64,000 bases of DNA from an uncultured Endomicrobiia bacterium. GTDB taxonomy: Bacteria > Elusimicrobiota > Endomicrobiia > DTEH01. The notes below the pieces were generated by a model that was given only the letters and a program-made list of their open reading frames with translations, was not told the origin of the DNA and made no database searches. Location: positions 1 to 64,000 of the forward strand of contig CALDDQ010000003.1 of assembly GCA_937936785.1 (NCBI GenBank), given 5' to 3'. Positions 37,901 through 46,430 of this stretch are shown in pieces (positions within the stretch are counted from its first letter, which is position 1; each line of letters opens with the position of its first letter). Position numbers and translations under genes: made by a program.

Positions 37901-38235
37901 ATAAAATAAAACCAAAGTTATATTTAACAAAATCAGAGTTTGATTTAAACCAAAACAATGTGTTTTACTATAAAAAAAATGTTTCAGGAGATAGTTGTTT
38001 GCAAGCAAAATTTGATGGAAAAACTTATTCTTTAACTAAAAAAGATAAAATTTGGGACTATGAAACTGAAGAACTAAAAGTTGAATTTTTACAAAATATG
38101 AAAATAAAAAATTTAGTATTAAAATCTAACATTTCCAATAACACAACAATTTCTTTAGAACCAGCAATACAAATGTTTATAATCTTAAAGTACGGAATAA
38201 AAAGTTTAAGTTTTATTTTTAACCAACAAAGATGA
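34921..38235 (+). CDS. ygfK: YgfK-type flavo-iron-sulfur oxidoreductase (putative selenate reductase subunit family)
   Basis: A 1104-aa multidomain protein. The N-terminal 400 or so residues resemble a dihydroorotate-dehydrogenase-like barrel (PIGVAAGPHTQM, STMHGCPPEEIEQI). A cysteine-rich segment follows (CINAPCITTCP, CGNICVRTCETKC). Then comes a glutamate-synthase-small-subunit-type NADPH flavodomain (IIGSGPAGLSAAYYL, VIGGGNSAIDAART, FAGGDIVRGA). The C-terminus has ferredoxin-like Cys clusters (CDLLCNICVTVCP, CNECGNCNTFCP). In Escherichia coli and clostridia ygfK sits beside molybdenum hydroxylase and purine-degradation genes; selenate reduction is only a database name. Here it lies between two hydroxylases and probably moves electrons for one of them. 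It overlaps the next gene by 4 bp. Confidence 0.88.
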   Translation: MPDKFSPVEIDVLFTWILDELKFRNQIFGIPKEQFFLPQKNNILKTTKYSQLLETPIGVAAGPHTQMAQNIISAWLCGARFIELKTVQTLDELKISRPCIDMEDEGYNCEWSQELKLNESFNEYLKAYIIILILKDILKIENQENQPGFIFNLSIGYDFKGILQDNMQKFLDNCKNIKPHTEKFLYKINKIYPKVKNINFLDKLSNNITLSTMHGCPPEEIEQIGLYLIEQLGLNTTIKLNPTLLGYEEVRNILNNLGFSNIELKKDSFEHDLNFDTAIKIVKKLKFISEKKNLEFGIKLTNTLACINNKDIFSKNEPMMYMSGRALHPIGINLANKIFNTLNGDIKISFTGGVNTFNISDVISCNLIPATVCSDILKPGGYQRLTQYLETLTLEFKKLNVTSIENFIIKTSKLKNVSLKDAISKNLFIYSKKVLENEDYYRETYPYKSIKIKSKKLRPFDCINAPCITTCPTNQNVPCYIFLAKQKKFDKALEIIKQDNPMPKVCGNICVRTCETKCTRINYDYPIMIRDMKKFISERSQVIHKKLNIKNNTKIAIIGSGPAGLSAAYYLTLANFKVTIFESKKNVGGVVSNIIPNFRISKNVVNDDIRKIISLGVKVCYNQTFGKDFNIKKLKKENFKYIFIATGLPKGKKLNIENENAKNVFDCLSFLSQVKSKLINLSYLGTEVIVIGGGNSAIDAARTSKKFLKNSGTVTVVYRRTKDLMPADTKEIKEMLDEGVKLVELAAPKRILIKDGSVKGLECIKMGLSEKDDSGRRKPVEIQGTEFVLRCSSIIVAIGQDNNSTIFSNSGIAISKNGLIVTNEKLETNIENIFAGGDIVRGANSIIQSIADGKKVAFEIIKKEKIKNFNKIYGNKIRINIPIKKLLLKKSLRIKPTYSKLDSKNYVKETDRCLNCDLLCNICVTVCPNRANQYYETKKQIFYIKKVVITNNKPQILDDKKFILSQQVQILNIGDFCNECGNCNTFCPSDNAPYKIKPKLYLTKSEFDLNQNNVFYYKKNVSGDSCLQAKFDGKTYSLTKKDKIWDYETEELKVEFLQNMKIKNLVLKSNISNNTTISLEPAIQMFIILKYGIKSLSFIFNQQR

Positions 38236-40514
38236 AAAAAAATTTAAACGTAGTAGGAGAATCAGTTTTACGAAATGATGTTGTAGAAAAAGTTTTAGGT
38301 ACTGCAAAGTATATTGATGATTATAAATTTGATGGGATGTTATATGGTTTCACTGTTCGTTCAACAATATCGCACGGAAAAATTATATCCATTAATATTT
38401 CAAAAGCAAAAAAAATTAATGGTGTAGTAAATATTTTCACTGCAAAAGATATCCCTGGAAAAAATTTTTTCCCAATGATATTAAATGATTACCCATTTTT
38501 AGCTGAAAATAAAGTTTTATTTTATGGACAACCAATTGCTTTAGTTGTAGCAACAAACCAAGAAATTGCAAAAGAAGCAGCAAAAAATGTTTTTATAGAA
38601 TATGAAGAATTAGAACCAGTGTTAGATATCCACTATGCAATGAAAAAAAATTCTCCTAAAATTTTTGGTTCTGACAACATTTTACGAAAATATATAATAA
38701 AAAAAGGTAACATTGACCAAGGATTTAAAGAAGCAGATGTTATTGTTGAAGATGTATTTGAAACTAATTATCAAGTTCATTCATACCTTGAACCTAATGG
38801 TATGATAGCAGTTCCACAACCTGATGGTGGAATCACTGTTTATGGAACTATGCAATGTCCATTTTATGTTCATGATGCAATTGCAAATATTTTAAATATT
38901 TATCATAACAAAATCCGTGTAGTGCAAACAACTACAGGTGGTGGTTTTGGTGGTAAAGAAGATGTTCCATCATTAGTTGCTGGACATGTAGCTTTACTTG
39001 CTTATCTAACTAAGAAACCCGTAAAACTTGTTTATACCAGAGAAGAAGATTTTCATGGAATGTCTAAACGTCATCCAGGTTATATTGAAATTAAATATGG
39101 AGCAAAAAAAAATGGAAAAATTGTTGCTGCAAAAGTGCGATATATTCTTGATGGAGGAGCATTTGCTACTTTAAGTCCGATAGTTTTGTGGCGTGGAACG
39201 GTTCATGCTGTAGGACCTTATGATATACCAAACGTTTTAATAGAATCTTTTGCTGTTGCTACAAACAAAGTTCCGTGTGGTGCATTTCGTGGTTTTGGTC
39301 AACCACAAGCTACGTTCGCAAATGAATCGCTAATAGATATATTAGCAGAAAAACTTAAAATTTCGCCACTAAAGTTACGTCAGATAAATATGTTAAAACC
39401 TTATTCAAGAACTGCTACAAATGATAAAATCTCAAACAGTTGTGGATTTAAAAAAGTTTTAAGTGAAGTTATAAAAAAGTCCAAATATGAAAAAATTCTA
39501 TCCAAAAAAAATGAAAATTTATCTACAATAAAAACTGGTGCAGGACTAGCAATTGCATTTTATGGAGTAGGATTAGGTGCAGGTGGAAAATATATTGACC
39601 GAGCTGGTGCTTATTTACAAATTCAAAAAGATGGTACTGTAATAATATCTATTGGCAATACAGAACTTGGACAAGGAGTATTTACTGTTATATCACAGAT
39701 TGCATCAGAAATTCTCGGTGCACCATATGAATTTGTAAAAGTTTTACAACCGGACACTACCAGAGTTCCTGACAGTGGACCTACAGTAGCATCAAGGTCA
39801 ACTTTAATGTCTGGTAATGCAGTTTTAGATGCTGCAAAACAGGTTAGAGAACGTATTGATACTATGGTGTTAAAATTATTCAATAAATCAAAAGGTAAAG
39901 TTTATTCCAACGGTAAAGAATATTTTATTAGTACAAATCCTGAAAAAAAAATACATTATTTAGAAGTTATAAAAAAATGTTTTGTTCAAAGAATAAATTT
40001 ATCAGCAACTGGATGGTATACTGGTGAAGATGTTTCATTTGATTCTGAAACTGGTCAAGGAAAAGCATATTATTCTTATACATTTTCAGCTACAGTTGCA
40101 ATTGTTAAAGTAAATATTTTAACCGGTGTTGTAGAAGTAAAAAAAATTGTTAGCGGACATGACATTGGCAAAGCAATAAACCCCAAATTATGTGAAGCAC
40201 AAATTGAAGGTGGAGTAATACAAAGTTTAGGTTATGCTTTAACAGAAAATTTAGTTTTGAAAAATGGTATAATTTTAAATCCAAGTTTTGCAGGGTATTT
40301 AATTCCAACTTCTATGGATATCCCGGAAATTATACCAGTAATAGTAGAATCTAAATATTCTAAAGGACCATTTGGTGCTAAAGGTTTAGGTGAATCACCG
40401 ATGATAACACCATCTACTGCTATTGCAAATGCAATTTATAATGCTACCGGATTTAGAACTAAAAAGTTGCCTGTTACACCTGAAATTTTATTAGAATTAA
40501 AAAATAAAAAATGA
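38232..40514 (+). CDS. Molybdenum hydroxylase B, large (molybdopterin-binding) subunit
   Basis: A 760-aa xanthine-dehydrogenase-family subunit with GGGFGGKED, VPCGAFRGFGQPQ and the Q-loop NTELGQGVF. The C-terminal FGAKGLGES carries the catalytic Glu. It is clearly a paralogue of enzyme A but diverged, and its operon has a different order (Mo-FeS-FAD), so this is not a recent tandem duplication. It starts at ATGA overlapping ygfK, implying co-translation with it. Substrate unknown; purine or related N-heterocycle is the contextual guess. Confidence 0.9.
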   Translation: MKKNLNVVGESVLRNDVVEKVLGTAKYIDDYKFDGMLYGFTVRSTISHGKIISINISKAKKINGVVNIFTAKDIPGKNFFPMILNDYPFLAENKVLFYGQPIALVVATNQEIAKEAAKNVFIEYEELEPVLDIHYAMKKNSPKIFGSDNILRKYIIKKGNIDQGFKEADVIVEDVFETNYQVHSYLEPNGMIAVPQPDGGITVYGTMQCPFYVHDAIANILNIYHNKIRVVQTTTGGGFGGKEDVPSLVAGHVALLAYLTKKPVKLVYTREEDFHGMSKRHPGYIEIKYGAKKNGKIVAAKVRYILDGGAFATLSPIVLWRGTVHAVGPYDIPNVLIESFAVATNKVPCGAFRGFGQPQATFANESLIDILAEKLKISPLKLRQINMLKPYSRTATNDKISNSCGFKKVLSEVIKKSKYEKILSKKNENLSTIKTGAGLAIAFYGVGLGAGGKYIDRAGAYLQIQKDGTVIISIGNTELGQGVFTVISQIASEILGAPYEFVKVLQPDTTRVPDSGPTVASRSTLMSGNAVLDAAKQVRERIDTMVLKLFNKSKGKVYSNGKEYFISTNPEKKIHYLEVIKKCFVQRINLSATGWYTGEDVSFDSETGQGKAYYSYTFSATVAIVKVNILTGVVEVKKIVSGHDIGKAINPKLCEAQIEGGVIQSLGYALTENLVLKNGIILNPSFAGYLIPTSMDIPEIIPVIVESKYSKGPFGAKGLGESPMITPSTAIANAIYNATGFRTKKLPVTPEILLELKNKK

Positions 40515-41017
40515 AAAAAAAGATTACTTTTTATTTAAATAATGAAAAAGTAGTTGTAAAATGTCATCCACTGAAAACTTTGTTAAAAGTACTAAGAGAA
40601 GATTTGAACCACACAGAAGTAAAAAATGGTTGTGAACAAGGTGAATGTGGAGCATGTACTGTAATAATTGAAGATGAAGATAAAAAATCTTTTGCTACAA
40701 ACTCATGCCTTGTTGCGATAGGACAAGTTGAAGGGAAAAAGATTGTAACAATTAAAGGTTTAAATAAAGAAAAAGAGTTACACCCTATACAAAAATCTTT
40801 TATTGATGAAGGAGCAGTTCAGTGCGGGTTTTGTACTCCTGGATTAATTTTGGTTACAAAATCTTTATTAGACAACAATCCAAATCCTACTGATGAAGAA
40901 ATTAAGTATGCAATTTCAGGAAATTTATGTCGTTGTACGGGATATATAAAAATCTTTGCTGCAATAAAAAAAGCTATAAAATTAGTTAAAAAAATAAGAA
41001 ATAGTAAAAAAATTTAA
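40511..41017 (+). CDS. Molybdenum hydroxylase B, 2Fe-2S subunit
   Basis: A 168-aa protein with GCEQGECGACTV and fourth Cys (NSC) for the first cluster, and CGFCTPG with CRCTGY for the second. It has a short lysine-rich C-terminal tail not seen in the A and C counterparts. It overlaps the large subunit by 4 bp (ATGA). Confidence 0.95.
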   Translation: MKKKITFYLNNEKVVVKCHPLKTLLKVLREDLNHTEVKNGCEQGECGACTVIIEDEDKKSFATNSCLVAIGQVEGKKIVTIKGLNKEKELHPIQKSFIDEGAVQCGFCTPGLILVTKSLLDNNPNPTDEEIKYAISGNLCRCTGYIKIFAAIKKAIKLVKKIRNSKKI

Positions 41018-41033
41018 ACAAATATATAAATAA

Positions 41034-41918
41034 ATGATTTATTATCCTGAATATTTACAACCAAAAACTTTAGAAGAATTGTTTAAAGAATTACCAAAAA
41101 ATAAAAAAATTTATTATTTGGCTGGTGGGACTGACTTGTTAAACTATTTAAGAGATGAACTAGTTGATAAAAAAAATAGTTGTTTTGTAGACTTGTCAAA
41201 GATAAAAGAGTTGGTTTTTATAAATGAAACTAACAAAAATATTGAAATAGGATCAATGGTATCATTTAACATTCTACAAGAAAATAATTTGGTAAAAAAA
41301 CATTTCCCAGCAATAACATCTATGTGCAAAACTTTTTCCACACCGATAATTTCTAATAGAGCAACCATAGGAGGAAACATCGCCAACGCATCACCTTCAG
41401 GCGATTCTTTGCCTGTTCTTTACACTCTTAACACTAAAATTGAAATTAAAAATTTTTCTCAAACACGAATAGAAGATATAGATAAAATTTTTGTTGGACC
41501 AAAAAAAACTAATTTTAAAAATGGTGATTTGATAACTAAATTAATTATTCCAAAACAAGTTTTGCAGAAAGGTTTTTCTATAATTGGTATTTTTAAAAAA
41601 GTTGGTGGAAGAAAATCTCATATAATATCTAAAGCATCAATTGCTATCTCTGCAATATCAAAAAGTGATTACATAAAAAAAATTAATGTAGCAGTAGGAG
41701 CAGTAGCACCTACAGTGTTGAAAATAAACACAATATCTGAAATATTAAATAACAAAAAACTTAACAAAAAACTTGTAAAAGATAGTGTTGAAGAAATTAA
41801 AAAAGTTATCTCACCTATTGATGATTTTAGATCTACTGCAAATTATAGAAAAGAAGTTGTCTCATCTTTATTTTTAGAATCAATATCAGAACTGTTTAAA
41901 TTTAATTTTTATGACTAA
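41034..41918 (+). CDS. Molybdenum hydroxylase B, FAD-binding subunit
   Basis: A 294-aa flavoprotein with AGGTDLLNYLRDE near residue 31 and NRATIGGNIANASPSGD near 110, both canonical FAD-binding motifs. It lies 16 bp after the 2Fe-2S gene and overlaps the MocA-like gene by 8 bp. Confidence 0.93.
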   Translation: MIYYPEYLQPKTLEELFKELPKNKKIYYLAGGTDLLNYLRDELVDKKNSCFVDLSKIKELVFINETNKNIEIGSMVSFNILQENNLVKKHFPAITSMCKTFSTPIISNRATIGGNIANASPSGDSLPVLYTLNTKIEIKNFSQTRIEDIDKIFVGPKKTNFKNGDLITKLIIPKQVLQKGFSIIGIFKKVGGRKSHIISKASIAISAISKSDYIKKINVAVGAVAPTVLKINTISEILNNKKLNKKLVKDSVEEIKKVISPIDDFRSTANYRKEVVSSLFLESISELFKFNFYD

Positions 41919-42525
41919 TAAAAATGAAAATTTATATGGAATAATTCTTGCCGCAGGACAAGGTAAACGCATTCAGGGTAGAATTAAAGCTTTACTAAAA
42001 ATTAATAAAAAAACTTTTGTTGAAAAAATAATTACATCGTTTGTAAAATCTGGAATTAAAAATATTTTATTAGTTGTAGGATATAAACATAAATCTGTTA
42101 TTAATTATCTAAAAAAAAATATGTTATTATCAAAAGTCGCTGTTGTAATAAATAAAAAAATATATTCACAACAAATTGAATCATTAAAATTAGCAATCAA
42201 ATCATTACCTGAAACTTGTGAAGGAATTATGTTTTTACCAGTAGATTATCCTATTATAAAAATAAGTACTTATAAAAAATTAGTTTCTGTATGGAAAAAA
42301 AATAAGACAAAAATTGTTCTTCCAAGTTATAACTATAGAAAAGGTCATCCAACAATTTTTCCAAAAAATGTTTATAAAAAAATACTTAACAAAAAAATTC
42401 AAGGTGGAGCAAGAAGTTTAATAAATAATAACAAAGTTGTTTATGTTTGTGTAAAAGATAAAAATATTGTAAAAGATTTTGATTATCTGAAAGATTTAAA
42501 TGATTATAACAAAAAAATAATCTAA
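41911..42525 (+). CDS. mocA: Molybdenum cofactor cytidylyltransferase (MocA-like nucleotidyltransferase)
   Basis: A 204-aa nucleotidyltransferase with the N-terminal GIILAAGQGKR motif, MFLPVDYPII metal site and the GHPTIF motif shared by MocA proteins. MocA converts molybdopterin-Mo to the cytosine dinucleotide form used by xanthine-oxidase-family enzymes. Its place in the operon suggests the hydroxylases here carry that cofactor. Confusion with MobA (GMP transfer) is possible, but no DMSO-reductase-type enzyme is nearby. Confidence 0.82.
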   Translation: MTNKNENLYGIILAAGQGKRIQGRIKALLKINKKTFVEKIITSFVKSGIKNILLVVGYKHKSVINYLKKNMLLSKVAVVINKKIYSQQIESLKLAIKSLPETCEGIMFLPVDYPIIKISTYKKLVSVWKKNKTKIVLPSYNYRKGHPTIFPKNVYKKILNKKIQGGARSLINNNKVVYVCVKDKNIVKDFDYLKDLNDYNKKII

Positions 42526-42538
42526 AAGGAGATACGCA

Positions 42539-43351
42539 ATGCAAACTATTTATAAAAAAATTGTAGAATTACAAAATTCTAACAAACCTTTTGTTATATC
42601 AACTTTAACTAATGTTTCAAAATCAGTTCCACAAATTCTTGGTGCTAAAATGATAGTTTTACCTGACAAAAAAATTTTTGGAACAATCGGTGGTGGAACT
42701 ATAGAAAAAACTGTTATTATAGAATCTTTAAAATTATTAAAAGAACAAAAAAATATTATTCTAAAAAAAACTTATGATTTAGCAAAAAAATCTATTGACA
42801 AAACCAATATTGCTCTAGGAATGTTGTGTGGTGGCCAAGCTGAAATTATGTATGAAGTATTTTATCCAAAATTAGACCTTGTAATTTGTGGTGCAGGACA
42901 TATTGGACAAAAACTTGCCTCAATGTCTGAAATCTTAGAAATATCTTATGCTGTTGTTGATAATAGAAAAGAATTTGCTACAAAAGAACACTTTCCAAAT
43001 GCAAGTTATGTGATCTGTAACAAATTTTCTTCAGGGATAACTCAACTACCAATAAGTAATCAAACAGCAATTGTAATTGTTACATATGGACATACTCATG
43101 ATTATGAATGTTTAGAAATAGCAACAAAAACTTCAGCATATTATATTGGTGTAATTGGTAGCAAAAACAAAGCAAAAATTATGTTAAACAAACTAAAAAA
43201 ACAAACTAAAAAATTGCCAAATAATATTTATACTCCAATAGGTTTGGACATTGGCAGCAACTCGCCCGCAGAAATTGCAATTAGTATTTTAGCAGAAATT
43301 ATGAAAATAAAGAATAATACTTCTGGAAATTCTTTAAAAATAAATATTTAA
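42539..43351 (+). CDS. xdhC: XdhC/CoxI family molybdenum-enzyme maturation chaperone
   Basis: A 270-aa protein with the XdhC N-terminal domain (SVPQILGAKM, GTIGGGTIEK, MLCGGQAEIMYE) and a C-terminal Rossmann domain (VICGAGHIGQKLA, YIGVIGSKNK, DIGSNSPAEIAISI). XdhC binds the cofactor, aids its sulfuration and delivers it to the large subunit. Conserved MLCGGQ carries a Cys that may matter for this. It has a good AAGGAGA ribosome-binding site and closes the + strand operon, meeting the moaD-like gene tail to tail with overlapping stops. Confidence 0.9.
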   Translation: MQTIYKKIVELQNSNKPFVISTLTNVSKSVPQILGAKMIVLPDKKIFGTIGGGTIEKTVIIESLKLLKEQKNIILKKTYDLAKKSIDKTNIALGMLCGGQAEIMYEVFYPKLDLVICGAGHIGQKLASMSEILEISYAVVDNRKEFATKEHFPNASYVICNKFSSGITQLPISNQTAIVIVTYGHTHDYECLEIATKTSAYYIGVIGSKNKAKIMLNKLKKQTKKLPNNIYTPIGLDIGSNSPAEIAISILAEIMKIKNNTSGNSLKINI

Positions 43352-43608
43352 CCACCACTTAACGGAAGTAAAACTGTAATTTTTTGTTTTTTAGTAATTT
43401 TTGAAGACAAGTTTTCAACTCTATTGTCATTTATAACTATAGAAAAATATCTTAAATATTTTTGTTTAAACCCCAAATACTTAACCAACAAATCTTTATA
43501 TGTTAAACCTTTAGGTATAGTTAACAAAACTTTATTTTGTTTAAACTTTTTTGACAACGCACCAAAAAGTTCACATTCAATTTTAATTTTTCCCGGTAAC
43601 ATAGACAA
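43348..43608 (-). CDS. MoaD/ThiS-like sulfur carrier protein
   Basis: An 86-aa ubiquitin-fold protein ending LPLSGG; the C-terminal Gly-Gly is the thiocarboxylate site of MoaD and ThiS. The strands KIKIECELFGALSKKF and ITVLLPLSGG fit MoaD. It would donate sulfur in molybdopterin synthesis, although a specialised carrier role is possible because no moaE, moeB or moaA is adjacent. It is convergent with the xdhC-like gene (stops overlap by 4 bp) and lies upstream on the other side of the hydroxylase C 3' end. Confidence 0.8.
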   Translation of the reverse strand: MSMLPGKIKIECELFGALSKKFKQNKVLLTIPKGLTYKDLLVKYLGFKQKYLRYFSIVINDNRVENLSSKITKKQKITVLLPLSGG

Positions 43609-43626
43609 TATATGATCTATAAATAT

Positions 43627-45942
43627 CTATTTAATATTATTTTTTTTAATTTCTTGAAGAACTTTTTCTGGAGTAAATGGTGTAGAATATAACCTTATTC
43701 CAGTTGCATCATAAATTGCATTTGCAATTACAGGGCAGGGACCGTTTATACCAATCTCAGAAATACTTTTTGCACCAAAAGGTCCTGTTGGTTCATAAGT
43801 AGGTACTAAGATAGTTTTTAGTTCAGGTAAATCTGCAGTAGAAAAAATTTTGTAATAATCAAAGTTTGGATTTAACATTTTACCGTTTTTATTAAAAATA
43901 TATCTTTCTGTTAAAGCATAACTTATTCCGTTCAATACAGCACCTTCAGTTTGTCCTTGAGCAAAAATTGGGTTTATAGCAGTTCCACAATCTACTGCTG
44001 CAACATATTTTATCACTCTTACTTTTCCAGTTAAAAAATCAACTTCTACTTCAGCAAAATGGGCAGAAAATGGTGGGGGAGATTTGTGCACTATTGCAGA
44101 ATCTGTTGCCATGATTTGAAACTGATTTTTTGTATACATAGAATACATTGCAATTTCGTTAAAACTTAAATTACCTTTTTTACCAATTACTTTCTCATTT
44201 TTTATAACCAAATTTTTAATATTTTCATTTAACATTTCACTTGCTACTTTTAAAATCTGATCTTTAACCTTTTGTGCAGTTTTTATCACTGCTTGACCTG
44301 ATAAATAAGTAGTGCTTGAAGCATATGCCCCAACATCAAATGGAGTAAAATCTGTATCCGAAGAATAAACTACAATTTTTTCTGTTGGCACACATAGAAC
44401 TTCCGCTGCACATTGTGCTAAAATTGTATCTGACCCGGTACCTAAATCTGTTGCACCAATTAATAAGTTAAAAGAACCATCTTCATTCATTTTAATAAAT
44501 GCTGAACCCATATCTATCTCAGGAATTGCCGACCCTTGCATTAATATTGTCATACCAACTCCTCGACGGTATCTGCCAAACTGTTTTTTATTATACTTTT
44601 TATACCAACCAATCTCTTTTGCTGCTAAATCTATACATTTGCTTAATCCACAAGATGTAATATTTTGTTCAACACCTTCTTTACCTTCACCAAGTTTTGC
44701 AAATAATGGTGAAGTTTCTCCTTCTTTAATATGAATTTTTTTATACCATTTAATAATATCAACACCAATTTTTCGTGCCATTTCGTCCATCTGAACACCA
44801 AACGCAAAATACCCTTCCGTAGCACCATAACCACGATATGCACCACCAACAGGAAGGTTGGTATAAACTGTAGTTCCTTCAAACCTTACATTATTACATT
44901 TTACTAAAGGTAATATTTTACTACCAGTATTAGTCAACACTGTCAGTCCATGAGTACCATATGCTCCTGCATTCATAATAACATTCATATCCATTGCAGT
45001 TATTGTTCCATCTTTTTTTATTCCTGTTTTAAATTTTATAATTTGTGGGTGACGACATCGTGAACTAATAAATTCTTCCTTACGAGTATATTTTAAACAT
45101 ACTGGAATACCAGATTTTAATGCTAATGCTGCTACCAACGGTTCTAACAAAACTTCTTGTTTTGCACCAAATCCTCCGCCTATACGAGGTTTTATAACAC
45201 GAATTTTCTGCACTGGAATATTCAATGCACGAGAAACTATCCTGCGAACATGAAATGGTACTTGTGTGCTTGTGAGAATTATCATCCTACCATAGGAATC
45301 AAAATAAACTGTTGTAATATGTGTTTCAATTGGAGTATGTTGTGCTAAATGTATTTCATATTCGTGTTCAAATATAAAGTCTGACTCATTAAAACCTTTA
45401 TCAACTGAACCAACTTCAGTATTTACATGAGCACAAATATTTTTTTTAGGATAATATTCCAAAGGCAAAGGCATATGAGCCTCTTTCTCATCATGGATTA
45501 TTGGAGCATCTTTTTTAAGTGAATCTCGTGGATCTAATATTGGTTCTAAAATTTTATATTTAACTTTTATCAACTCTAACGCCTGCTGTGCAATTTCTTC
45601 TGTTTGAGCAACCACAGCTGCAACTCTGTCTCCAACATAACGCACCTTTTTATCAAGAATAAAAGAATCATACGGAGATGGTTCTGGAGCACCTTGTCCT
45701 GCAGTTGTAAAAGGTATCCTTGGAACATCTTTATATGTTATAACCGTTTTAACTCCAGGTAAATTTAATGCTTCAACAGTATCTATATCTTCAATAATTG
45801 CATGCGCATATGGACTATACAAAATTTTTGCCCAGTGTAAATTGGGGATATTATAATCTGCAACAAACATCGGTCTGCCTGTAACTAATGAATAACCATC
45901 AACTTTAATTTTGTTTTTTCCAACCTGATTAAATTTTTTCAT
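43627..45942 (-). CDS. Molybdenum hydroxylase C, large (molybdopterin-binding) subunit
   Basis: A 771-aa subunit with KPRIGGGFGAKQE, VGGAYRGYGATEG and Q-loop ATDLGTGSD (Thr replaces the usual Gln in GQG). The C-terminal FGAKSISEIG retains the catalytic Glu in an altered context (SISE instead of GLGE). These deviations set it apart from A and B and suggest a different substrate, perhaps an aromatic or acyl-CoA-type compound. It is transcribed on the minus strand as the last gene of FAD-FeS-Mo. Confidence 0.9.
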   Translation of the reverse strand: MKKFNQVGKNKIKVDGYSLVTGRPMFVADYNIPNLHWAKILYSPYAHAIIEDIDTVEALNLPGVKTVITYKDVPRIPFTTAGQGAPEPSPYDSFILDKKVRYVGDRVAAVVAQTEEIAQQALELIKVKYKILEPILDPRDSLKKDAPIIHDEKEAHMPLPLEYYPKKNICAHVNTEVGSVDKGFNESDFIFEHEYEIHLAQHTPIETHITTVYFDSYGRMIILTSTQVPFHVRRIVSRALNIPVQKIRVIKPRIGGGFGAKQEVLLEPLVAALALKSGIPVCLKYTRKEEFISSRCRHPQIIKFKTGIKKDGTITAMDMNVIMNAGAYGTHGLTVLTNTGSKILPLVKCNNVRFEGTTVYTNLPVGGAYRGYGATEGYFAFGVQMDEMARKIGVDIIKWYKKIHIKEGETSPLFAKLGEGKEGVEQNITSCGLSKCIDLAAKEIGWYKKYNKKQFGRYRRGVGMTILMQGSAIPEIDMGSAFIKMNEDGSFNLLIGATDLGTGSDTILAQCAAEVLCVPTEKIVVYSSDTDFTPFDVGAYASSTTYLSGQAVIKTAQKVKDQILKVASEMLNENIKNLVIKNEKVIGKKGNLSFNEIAMYSMYTKNQFQIMATDSAIVHKSPPPFSAHFAEVEVDFLTGKVRVIKYVAAVDCGTAINPIFAQGQTEGAVLNGISYALTERYIFNKNGKMLNPNFDYYKIFSTADLPELKTILVPTYEPTGPFGAKSISEIGINGPCPVIANAIYDATGIRLYSTPFTPEKVLQEIKKNNIK

Positions 45943-45953
45943 TTTTTCAAAAT

Positions 45954-46430
45954 TTAAACTTTTAATTTTTTATAAATTCTTTTTGCGGCTAATTTTACCG
46001 CATCTAAAATTTTTATATATCCAGTGCAACGACATAAGTTTCCTTCTAATGCAACTTTAATCTCATCTTCAGTAGGAGAAGGATTTTTATCTAACAACGC
46101 TTTAGTACTTAAAATCATACCTGGTGTACAGTAACCACATTGTACTGCTCCTGCTTCTAAAAATGATTTTTGTATAACATCTAAACCATTTTCTTGTCCC
46201 AAACCTTCTAATGTTAAAACTGTTTTGTTGTTAGCACGAAATGCCGGATAAAGACAAGAATTTATCGCTTTTCCATCTACCAAAACTATACACGCACCAC
46301 ATTGTCCTTCTCTACAACCCTCCTTAACACTAACATAGCCATATCTTCGTAACAAATCTAACAAAATCTCTGTTTCTGACTTTAATTCAAACTCTTTATT
46401 TTGATTATTTATTACAAATTGTATTTTCAT
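45954..46430 (-). CDS. Molybdenum hydroxylase C, 2Fe-2S subunit
   Basis: A 158-aa protein with GCREGQCGACIV, NSC, CGYCTPGM and CRCTGY, all eight cluster cysteines in place. It overlaps the FAD gene by 4 bp (ATGA on the minus strand) and precedes the large subunit by 11 bp. Confidence 0.95.
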   Translation of the reverse strand: MKIQFVINNQNKEFELKSETEILLDLLRRYGYVSVKEGCREGQCGACIVLVDGKAINSCLYPAFRANNKTVLTLEGLGQENGLDVIQKSFLEAGAVQCGYCTPGMILSTKALLDKNPSPTEDEIKVALEGNLCRCTGYIKILDAVKLAAKRIYKKLKV

